A DNA stretch of 64,000 nt from Caenorhabditis remanei. Lineage: Eukaryota; Nematoda; Chromadorea; Rhabditida; Rhabditidae. The stretch lies in contig NC_071331.1 in the NCBI RefSeq assembly GCF_010183535.1, positions 24,428,001-24,492,000 on the forward strand, read 5' to 3'. This document shows positions 10,101-20,100 of this stretch, piece by piece. Made by a program: the position numbers and the translations under genes. Under the pieces are notes generated by a model. That model made no database searches, was not told the DNA's origin, and worked only from the letters and a program-made list of their open reading frames with translations. The first letter of the stretch is position 1. Every line of letters begins with the position of its first letter.

Positions 10101-13100
10101 AGCTAACGGATCCTAGATCGAGCTACAATAAGACATGATCCTGGATCGAGCTACAGTAAGACACTCGGTTCTCTAGGATCCCGGATCCCAGACATCTAGG
10201 ATCAAGCTACAGTAGGACACTAGGATCCACAAGATTCAGGATCCAGGATCAAACTACAGTAAGACACTAGGATCGCTAAGATCCCAGATTCAGGATCCAG
10301 GATCAAACTACAGTAAGACACTAGGATCGCTAAGATCCCAGATTCAGGATCCAGGATCAATCTACAGTACCCTTCTCCTAGGATCTTCTCCTAGGATACC
10401 AACTAACGCGATTTGGGCAAACAAAACGATGTCTGTATGGGATTCGCCCAATTATTGCCCTGTGGAATATTCAAATCCTCAAACGGCGTATACGCTCCGA
10501 TGCCCTTCTGTCCGACGAAATACCACGAGGCGCGAAATTTCAGCCGATCGATCATAGAGGATCCCATCTCATAAAATATGCGACGTGCCATTTCCGACAA
10601 CATATTGGACGCCTCATCGAAACTGACGACGGCGACAATGTAGCCAGCGGGCACCGCGTCGAGCCATTCGACGAGGCCACGGGATTCTGAATTTTTAAAA
10701 ATCTTGTTTTTTTCCAAAATCTGAAAATTTTCAGCCAAACCTACCATCCTCATAAGTATCAAAATGCGCCACCGCCGTCACTCTCCCCGTTTTTGGCTCT
10801 AACATTGCCAGATTTAAGCCACGCCCAGCGTTGTTTAAGTCCCTGAAAGAAAAAAAATCATAAGATCCAGAATCCAGGATCCAAGATCAAGCTACAGTAA
10901 GACACTAGGATCCCTGAGATCTAGGATCCAGGATCTAGCTACAGTAAGACATTAGGACCCCTAAGATCCTAGATCCAGGATCAATCTACAGTAAGATACT
11001 AGGATCCCTAAGACCTAGGATCCAGGATCAACCTACAGTAAGACACTAGGATCCCTGAGATCCAGGATCTAGGATCAAGCTACAGTAACCAATAGGATCC
11101 AACTGACTTATCAAAAAGCATTCGTCCCCCTATACACATCTTCGGATGGTCATCCTTATGCTCTCCGGAGAAGAAATGAACGGCAATCGAGTCATCTTCA
11201 TTGCACGGGCGCTGCATTCCGCAATTTTTCCATTTCGTCCCGTACTCTACCGTATTTTTGTTTTGCAGCAGATCCGCTTCGAACGCGCCGAGTTCAGCGA
11301 GCTTTGATTCGTCGGCTCTGGAAAAAATGGAAGGTTTGTGGTGGGATGGTGGCCTAGAAATCCAAATTCTTGAGAATTCTAGGTCATATGTTATGCTACA
11401 GTAACCAACAGGATCCCTCAGATCCTAGATCCAGGATCAAGCTACAGTAAGACACCAGGATCCCCATAATCCAGGGAACTAGGATCGAGCTACAGTAACC
11501 AACAGGATCCCTCAGATCCTAGATCCAGGATAGTCTACAGTAAGAAACTAGGATCCCTAAAGTCACGGATCCAGGTACAAGCTACAGTAACCATTAGGAT
11601 CCTAGATCCAGGATTGTCTACAGTAAGAAACTAGGATCCCTGAGATCTAGGATACAGGATCCAGGATCAAGCTACAGTAACCATTAGGATCCTAGAGATC
11701 CAAGATACAGGATCTAGGATCAAGCTACAGTAAGACAGTCGGAAGAGTCCCTACCTATGCACAGGCGGTCCATCAATCTTCAACTCGACATGCTTTGTCT
11801 TTGAAATCGGCAACTCGAAACACCCCTCAAACAACTTCAAATCTCCTCCATCCCCCACTAATTTCGCCACCATCTCCTTCGCCTCGCCCTTCTGAATCCC
11901 CCGTTGTCCGATGATAGCATACGCACTCCCCACTCTCCATTTATCAATTTTCTCGGCTCCAAACGCTTCAAACAGTTGACGTGATTGACGTGACACGTGC
12001 TCCGCCACGTCACCAAATGAGGCGGCGACAAGGAGTGAGGCGTCGGGCGCCGCCAACAGCCATCTCATCAGCTTCTCGTCAGAAGCCGTCACGTCGAACG
12101 TCGCCGTCTCCAGAATATCTCCGGTGGTGCCGTTGAGAATCGCGGCGTTGACGCCTCTACCGATATTTTCAGTGTCGAATAGTTTGATATCGTTGAGACA
12201 TGCGAATGGCGGAGAATTGTCCGTTTCTGTTCGGACACGGAATAGCATTTGAGGGAGGGCACATTGATTGTCGTAGTAGCATTTTGTATCTGCAATTCTG
12301 GTGTTTTTGGAGTTTTCAGAGCCAAAAACCGGAAAATTTGGAGCATTTTGAGCAAAATTTCCCCAAAGTGCTCTCCATACGTCTTTCCCCTCCCTCTGAT
12401 CGCGGACATTGGCATTGAAGGGGGTCTAGATGTCTTTCAAAACTAAAATTGGATGAGGAACCGAATTTTTTGAGTTCAGAGGGCTGAAAATGTGAAAAAC
12501 GTCAAAGGTGCGCCAGTTACAATGAAAAATTTGGCCATAGCTTCCGCCTACGCGTGACTAAACGCGCTCTATCGATAACTGTGTGGAAATTGTGTTATTT
12601 TCTGTGGATAATAACACAATTGACACCAGAATTAGCGGTAGAGCGCGTTTTGTCGCAGAAGAGTTGTCTGGATAAGGTATCCGACCTAAAATTTGATGGG
12701 AAACCCGAATTTTTGAGTCAGAATCTCTAAAAAATGAGGAAAATCATGATTTTTAGAATTCCATTGTGTTTTTCGGTGGTTTTAAGCTAAAAACGGGGAG
12801 ATTTGGAACATTTTCAGCAAAGTTAGGTATAGTGGAAGCTAAACCTCAATTTCAGTGCGCATAAAGCGTTTGGTACTTGATTTTGAGCTATGAATCTGAA
12901 AAAGCTGAATTCCAGGGTCATTTTGAGCTGAAAACACAGTTTTTTGGCCAAATTTTGAGCAAAATGACCTCAGAGTGCTAATTTTGCTCAAAAACCGGCT
13001 AAAAACGCGAATCTTGGCTTAAAATGACCGTGAAATTCAGCTTTTTCAGATGAAAAATCAACAAAATGTTCAAAACCGCGCTGAAATGGAGCTTTTCGAC

Positions 13101-13707
13101 TGATATCCTCCACTATACCTAACTTTGCTGAAAATGCTCCAAAAAACTTGAATTTTGGCTCAAAATCACCGCGAAATTCTGCTTTTTCGGATTAAAAGCT
13201 CAAAATCTAGTACCAATCGCTTTATCCGCACTCAAAAGGAGCTATTAGACTTCTAATCTGCACTATACCTAACTTTGCTGAAAATCATCATAAAACCTCG
13301 ATTTTTGGCTTAAAATAACCGCGAAATTATGCTTTTTCGGATGAAAACCCACAAAATGCTCAAAAACGAGTACTAGCCGCTTTTTTTCACGCTCAAAAGA
13401 GCTCCCAGACCCCTATCTTCCACTATACCTAACTTTGCTGAAAATGCTCCAAATCTCCCCGTTTTTGACTCATTTTTTAGCTGAAAATCCCAAAAATCTA
13501 ACCAATTTGCTGCTCCTCCTGCACTTCCTCTATCAAACTTCCATCTCCTCTCTCTTTCTTCGTTTCCGTCTGTTTTCGCATCTGAATCCTCTTCCCCCCT
13601 CCAGAATCCTCCAATGTCGCGAATCGATATATCAGAAATCCGGTGAGTAGTAGTGATAACCATAGGAGTAGCCTCCTATTCAGTTTTAGCATCTGGAGAA
13701 TGGACAT
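7199..13707 (-). CDS. POMGNT1-like GT13 glycosyltransferase with two tandem ILEI domains
   Basis: Twelve exons: 13707-13503, 12289-11755, 11317-11108, 10842-10745, 10686-10408, 10012-9620, 9186-9010, 8950-8834, 7818-7683, 7630-7549, 7499-7315, 7259-7199. All phases agree; 825 aa. It is a type II Golgi protein with a signal anchor at about residues 9-28 (RRLLLWLSLLLTGFLIYRFA). Two ILEI/FAM3-type domains follow: GRGVNAAILNGTTG with AYAIIGQRG, then GRGLNLAMLEPKTG with SWYFVGQKG. The GT13 domain starts near NVPILVASG and carries a metal-binding-type EED at 597-599 (VIVIEEDVTL). The C-terminal ECLKMYW...IEVIIVP matches the human POMGNT1 tail, which decided the reading frame of the last two exons. 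Human POMGNT1 adds GlcNAc to O-mannose on dystroglycan and has one ILEI domain. Here the acceptor-site segment after NWDLRD is shortened and lacks the usual SR-x-x-FG, so catalysis is uncertain. Introns carry MITEs and minisatellites. Confidence 0.85.
7932..8105. mobile_element. Palindromic MITE, copy 1 of 3
   Basis: The outer arms gtgactaaacgcgctct and agagcgcgttttgtcac pair. The inner arms aattgtgttatt and aataacacaatt also pair. It lies in intron 8 of the POMGNT1-like gene. Near-identical copies occur at about 9388-9550 and 12509-12668. Confidence 0.75.
8268..8590. mobile_element. Long-hairpin MITE in intron 8 of the POMGNT1-like gene
   Basis: The arms 8268-8428 and 8437-8590 are almost perfect reverse complements, from the termini catacttgcaatccgggcc / ggcccggattgcaagtatg to the centre at ggggcctctgtgg. 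The left arm has an extra ~10-bp ccgggccgat duplication. There is no ORF of its own. Confidence 0.85.
9388..9550. mobile_element. Palindromic MITE, copy 2 of 3
   Basis: The same palindrome as at 7932-8105 (gcttccgcctacgcgtgact ... gcggtagagcgcgttt), here in intron 6 of the POMGNT1-like gene. It lies beside a core-family satellite unit (about 9261-9290). Confidence 0.75.
10028..10400. repeat. ctacagta/ggatcc minisatellite array 1
   Basis: The tandem units are built from 'ctacagtaagacactaggat' plus 'cagattcaggatccaggatc'. Two adjacent units of 54 bp (about 10252-10305 and 10306-10359) look identical. It fills intron 5 of the POMGNT1-like gene. Related arrays occupy introns 3 and 2. Confidence 0.85.
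10862..11100. repeat. ctacagta/ggatcc minisatellite array 2
   Basis: About five diverged units of the same minisatellite (aggatcaagctacagtaaga plus tcctagatccagg) fill intron 3 of the POMGNT1-like gene, between the exons that lead into the second ILEI domain. Confidence 0.85.
11395..11740. repeat. ctacagta/ggatcc minisatellite array 3
   Basis: About seven diverged units of the same sequence in intron 2 of the POMGNT1-like gene. The array ends a few bases before the exon 2 donor at 11754. Confidence 0.85.
12509..12668. mobile_element. Palindromic MITE, copy 3 of 3
   Basis: Third copy of the gtgactaaacgcgctct palindrome, in intron 1 of the POMGNT1-like gene, next to a core-family satellite unit (about 12381-12410). 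It shares the upstream 'gcgccagttacaatgaaaaa' with copy 1, so more than the palindrome was duplicated. Confidence 0.75.
12780..13445. repeat. ~150-bp modules in direct and inverted orientation, intron 1 of the POMGNT1-like gene
   Basis: 'cactatacctaactttgctg' recurs at about 13111, 13261 and 13420 with similar following sequence (aaaat, then an aaatctgctttttcgg-like block and a gctttatccgcactcaaaag-like block). The inverted form ttaggtatagtgg is at about 12826. Units are diverged and give no ORF. Confidence 0.65.
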
Positions 13708-14102
13708 TAAAAAAAAAAATTTTCAGCCAAGACTCAAATCTATATATATATATATAAACGGTGCTAGAGAACCGATTTTTTCTATTTTTTTTTCAATAAA
13801 CTCTTGCTGACAGTAACATTCATAATTGGTGCGATAATTAAATGGTAATTAACTGGGTAATTAAAGGCAATTAAATGCTAGTCTCGAGAGGGAATGCTGA
13901 AAATAAGTGGGCGGGGAATGGATGGTATACAGGAATTAAGAATTTTTGGTAAAACTTGAGAACGGCGGGTAATTATACCTGTAATTATCTATATTGCGTT
14001 GTGTACAAATTTGGAATTAAACGGGGCGTGGTTAAAAGGGGGCGGGGATTAAAAATTCAAAAAATTTCAGATAAAAAAGAGGCGTGGCTTAAATTTTAAG
14101 CC
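13708..14102. other. Intergenic region: 5' flank of the POMGNT1-like gene and 3' flank of the NHL gene
   Basis: 395 bp between two minus-strand genes. It holds a (TA)n run at about 13740-13756, a small repeat (ggtaattaactgggtaatta) near 13843-13862, and otherwise unique sequence. The POMGNT1-like promoter should lie here; I see no defined motif. Confidence 0.5.
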
Positions 14103-17100
14103 TTAAACACCATTTCTATAGGTAAGACGCTTAGAGCTGAGCGGATTTTTGACTCCAATTCGGCCTCCGGATCCAGATTTAATATGTCTTTCGAGTCGAT
14201 TTGTCGATGTGAGTTTGGCGAAATGGATTTTCGATGATTCGCGGGTCGACAGGATTAGGCACTGAAAATAAAAAATTCAATTTTTTCAGATTTCCGACAG
14301 TTAGACGGTCAAAAATAACTCAATATAGCGAAAAAATGAGGTCTGGGCGATGATTTTGAGGGAAAATAGCGAGAAATGGCCTAGAAAACTCTGGATTTGA
14401 GTTTCTAGGCCACTCGATTCCTTCCTCGAATTCTAGAAATCTAATAATCACTTTAGATTCCTGAGAATCCCAGGTTTCTGATGGTATATCACACATGGCC
14501 TAGGTTTCCTCGTAATTTGGATTTCTAGGCCACTAGCATTTAATGGTCTATAACTCTTTTTAGACAATGCTTTATTGGGAATCTGAAAATTGCATTGGAA
14601 TCCTCATCACATCTGCTTTCCAATTACTACCAAACAATTGAGATTCCATGGCCTAGTTTTCCCAAAATTTGGGTTTCTAGGCCACCAACCTGAAATGCTC
14701 TTTTACTCCTTCCAGAATCGACTTTTTTGTATTCTGAAAACGGCGTGAGAATCTTCATAACCACAGCTTTCCACTGGTTCCCAAATGAAGCTGGCCTAGT
14801 TTTCCCGAAATTCGGTTTCTAGGCCACCGATTTTGAAACATCTATAACTCTGCTCGAACTGGACATTTCGACGTTTTAAAAACTGTATAAATATTACTGA
14901 GAACTTTTTCTTTCTCTCTCTCTCTCTTGACGGCCTAGTTTTGGGTTTCTAGGCCATCAACTTGGGTTTCTAGGCCACCAAGTGGATGATGCCCTAGAAA
15001 CCCAAATTGTGGTAAATCTGGGATATCATGAGAAAGAGGAAGCTCTAAGCAATTCAGCACAGTATTCAGAACTTTGAAATGTTCAGTTTGCACAGAGCAC
15101 AGAGCTATAAATGCTTTAAAATCGATGGCCTAGAAACCCAAATTTCGGGAAAACTAGGCCAGCTTCATTTGGGAATCATTGAAAAGCTGTGGTTATGACG
15201 ATTTTCAGGCCGTTTTCAGACTACAAAAAAGTCGATTCTGGAAGCAGTTATAGTGCAATAAAGGTTGGTGGCCTAGAAACCCAAATTTCGGGAAAACTAG
15301 GCCATGGAATCTCAATTGTTTGGTAGTAATTGGAAAGCAGATGTGATGAGGATTCCAATGAAATTTTCAGAATCCCAATAAAGTATTGTCTAAAAAGAGT
15401 TATAGACCATTAAAGTATGGTGGCCTAGAAATCCAAATTACGAGGAAACCTAGGCCATGTGTGATATACCATCAGAAACCTGGGATTCTCAGGAATTTAA
15501 AGTGATTATTAGATTTCTAGAATTCGAGGAAGGAATCGAGTGGCCTAGAAACTCAAATCCAGAGTTTTCTAGGCCACTTTTCGCTATTTTCCTTCAAAAT
15601 CACCTCCCAGACCTCATTTTTTCGCTATTTTGAGTCATTTTTGACCTTAAAACTCTCCAAAATCTGAAATTTCTCACCTCTCCCTTCTTATTGACATGGA
15701 ATGAGGAGACATATGGCACAGGAAAATCGGTGGCCACTCTCGATACGAACGTCATCGCGGCGGGCGCCGGTTTGAACAGTTTGAAGTGATGATTCTTCGC
15801 ATCGGCAATGATAACATTTCCATTTCGATCGATTTGGGCACCCGAGACGTAGAGAAAGTACTTCTGGTCGAGCATCTCTTCGGCACGAAGGTTCACACCC
15901 ATCTGGAATCAATCTTCAATAAAATTAGCCTGAATTAGCGTCAAAGATACGCCAGAACGCAAAAATTCAACTAAAATCGCGTCAAAGGCACCCCAAACAT
16001 TTAGAATCGCGGGGAAATCTTACTTGGATAGCGTCAAAGGCACCCCAGTCATCAAGAATCGCGCAGGGAAATTTTAGTAAAAAAGCGTCTAAGGCACGCC
16101 AGACATCGAGAATCGCGGGGAAATCTCATTTATATAGCGTCAAAGGCACGCCAGATTTCTAGCAAACTTGACAAATGGGGTTCCTTTGACGCGTTTTTAG
16201 TGCAAAAAACTTGAAAATGGACAAATTTCAGCGTCTGGGGTGCCTTTGACGCGTTCATGGGTGCATAAAACTTAAAAATGCAACAAAATTTGCGAGTTTT
16301 AGCGTTCTGTCGTGCCTTTTACGCGTTTTTACAGCGAGAAATATTGAAAATTATGTAGTTTCCATGGATTTTGACCGATTTGAGCGCATTTTTTTAAACT
16401 ATCTGGCGTGTCTTTGGCGCGCTTAAAAACTTGAAAATGGACAGACAATTTCCAGTGATCTTAGCGTTTTGATTACTAACTAGGGTGCCTTTGACGCGTT
16501 TTTAGAGCAAGAAATACTGAAAATTGGTAAAAAAAAAAGGACGATTTGAGCGCATTTGATGCGTATCTGGCGTGTCTTTGACGCGTTTCTAGGAGCCAAA
16601 AACTGGAAATAAGCGACGAAATATGCTAAAAATAAGCAATTTTCAGCGAGTTTCAGCGCTTTGATGACTATCTGGGACGCCTTTGACGCGTTTTTAGACC
16701 CAGAAATACTAGAAAATTTGCTGAAAATGAGCAATCTTCAGCGATTTTAGCGTTTAAATGACTAGCTGGGGTGTCTTTGACGCGTTTTAACCGTTTTTTC
16801 CACTCGATTTTCCTCAATTCTCACCGTTTGAATGACTTTAAGCACTTGAAACTTGATATTTTTCCACTTTGAGTCGTCCAACTTGATCAGTGTGACAGTT
16901 TGAACCTGTCCGAGATCAGTGACAACTACAGTATCCCCAGAAGACGCGACAAATGACGGTATGTCCGCGTGAATGAGATCAAACGACTTCTCGACCACTT
17001 TATACGATCGTTTCGAGAAGATTCTCAAACGAGGGAATTTGTTGAACGGGCGGTCCGTTGTCAACAGATTTCCCGCCTTGGTTCGAGCCAATCCACGTGC

Positions 17101-20100
17101 CGGATGACTGAAATCGATTTCTTCGTTTTTCCACGAGCAGTAGGTGGAGATCTTGTCGTCTCTTTTGTGATTTATTATGCGAATTGATGGATATTTCTTG
17201 TTGTCGGAGCAGAGGACGGCGATTTGGGATCCTTCCTATAATAAGAATAAGAGTTAGAAACGCGTAGAAGGCGCGCCAGACATAGAAAATAAGTTTGAAT
17301 GGTTGGAAACGAGGAAAAGGCGCGCCAGAGACATCGAAAATCGTGGTGAAATTCGAATTCATTGGCGTCAAAGGCACGCCAGAACTCAAAAAAGGCGGAA
17401 AATTTGAGTAAATTAGCGTTCAATGGGGCGCCTTTGGCGCGTTTTCTGAAAGCTGATTAGAAACGCGAAAAGGCGCACCAGACAAGAGAAAAATGAAAAT
17501 TTCGTGCGGAAATAAGCGGATAAGGCGCGCCAGATATGAGAAAAATCAATTTTTCGGCTGGAAACGCGGCAAAGGCGCGCCAGATTGAGAAATGGGGGTA
17601 AAATGAGCGATTTTTGTCATTTTTGAATGAAATCCTCGAATAAAAACGCATATTCCGATAGTCTGGCGCACCTCAGACGCCTTCTAATCTAGAAAACGCG
17701 GAAACGGCGCGCCAGACATAGGAAAATGAGTTTTAATTATTGGAAACGCGTTGAATGTGCGCCAGATTGAGAACTCGCTTGATTTTTCTCATATCTGGCG
17801 CGCCTTTTCCGCGTTTCCAACCATTCCAACTCAATTTTCCTATAGTCTGGCGCACCTCTGACGCTTTCTAATCTTTAAAATATCGATTTCGGTTGGAAAC
17901 AAACGCGGAAAAGGCGCGCCAGTTGACGAGCTCGCTAGAATTCTGGCGCGCCTTTGACGCTATTTCAATCAAATTTGTTTCGTTCTGGTGCGCCTTTAAC
18001 GCTATTTTAATCAATTTTTTTGGTTCTGGCGCACCTCTGACGCGTTTTCCATCTAGATTTCTCACCTTATAAACACAAATAGCGGATGGATTCTCGATTC
18101 CGGGACCTTCGATATCTGAATATTGTGGACGTCTCTGATCTCTTCCAGTGTATATTTTCAGTATTTTGCTCTCTCCATTATCCTCTCCTCCGATACCATC
18201 TAGATGATATGGAGTATTTGTGATGAACCAAGTGGAAGATGGATCATCATACGTCACACCCAGTGGATACGTCATTCCAACTTTCTTCGAATCCACACTC
18301 AGAGAAGAGGATTTACGCAGTTTTAGGTCTGGAAAAAGAGAGAAATTGGGGGAATTTCGGGCGGAAAAATTGAGTTTTTGGGGTGAAACAACCGATTTTA
18401 ACACAGAAATCAAGCTTTTATAGAGAAAATGAGTCATTTTTCCGCTTTAGAGCTCAAAAAAGGGACTTTTGAGACAAAAATCTAAGTTTTAGAGCCATTT
18501 CCAAGAAGGAACTTAGTCTATCAAGAGGTTTTGACCGGTTTCACATGGAAATGATTTCTAGTAAATCTTCTCAAAAGCTCCCGGTTTTTACATTCAAAAT
18601 GCTCTTTTGTGACCGTTTTCAGCTTAAAAAGTGCCGAAAAACACGAATTTCAGCCGAAAATAGTGTGTTTGCTCTATTTGCGCCGATTTTTTCGCTAAAA
18701 TATGCTGAAAAATGCCGATTTTTGAGTCAAAAATGAATTTTTCGGGGTCTACTTTAAACGATTTTCAGACGGTTTTTGTTGAAAAATGAAGTTTTTCCCA
18801 TTTTTTTTGATGATTTTCGGCTTTCTCCACAACTCTGCTGCTTCGTCAACTTTTTCAAGAAATCCGCCGGAGACTTTTTTAACAAACGAGTCAGCTGGGG
18901 CGCCTTCGACGCGTTTCTAGGCACTGAAAAGATGAAAAATCGCCAAAATTTCCGATTTTCAGACGGTTTTTGTTGAAAAATCACGATTTTCAGTAGACTT
19001 TTTCCAGTTTCATATGAAAAAACGTCAAAGATTCCCAATTTTCAGACTGTTTTTGCTTAAAAATGGCCATTTTAATCTCATTTTCAGCTGATTTTGCTCA
19101 TTTTCAGCTGAAAAACAATTCAAGATTCCAGATTTTCAGTGGGTTTTTGCTGAAAAATGATGATTTTAGTCGCATTTTCAGCCGATTTTCCCCGTTTTCA
19201 GGTGAAAAACAGCCCAAAATTCCCTTTTTTGGTCGGTTTTGGTTGAAAAATGACGATTTTTATCTCATTTTCCGGTGAAAAACACTCGAAATTTTCCGAT
19301 TTTTAGTCGGTATTGGTTGAAAAATGGCCATTTTCAGCCGATTTTTCCCATTTTCTGCTCAAATCCCTCGTTTTCCACTTACAATTCTGCTCCTTTGTCA
19401 ACTTTTTCAAGAAATCCGCCGATGACTTGTTCGTATCGTCCTCCTCTTCATCAGCAGTCACCTCATCATCCGTCTTAAATTCCTCTTTCACCTCATCCCA
19501 CACTATTTTCGATCGTTTCTTTTTCATCACTCTCACTTCTGGAATTGAGGATTCTGAATCCGAGGAATCAGATGACAAGTAGATTACGTCGGCCACCAAT
19601 TTCACACCGGAATTCATGAATTTCGCCGATTTTTCACTGGATTTTCGCTTCATTTGACGATTTTTCGTGGGTTTTGGACTCATTTCCTCGGATTTTCTCG
19701 AATTTTCTGGACTTTTCGGCAGTTCTCCATCAGTTTCCATTCCATCTATCGACTCCTCGTAATCTAGAATCTCCTCATCTTGTGCGGATTGAGGTGATAA
19801 CTTGAATTCAGACGACGCCGTCGTTTTCGTTGGATTTGGAGACATGAAATTGAGATTCGCCACGTTTAGAATGTCCTCTTCGGTTAGTATTGATGCCTTT
19901 GCGATTGTTAGATTCTCGCGGATTTTGAGAAGCTGGAAATGAAAAATTTTTGGAACTTTTTGAGGAAAAATGAGGTTTTTTCAGTTTTTTGCGGCCAAAA
20001 TCAACATATTTTGCATTTTTTCAGTCAAAATTAGCGTATTTTTGAGTTTTTTAGATCAAAATGGGGGTATTTATGAAATTTTCCGGTCAAAATCAACATA

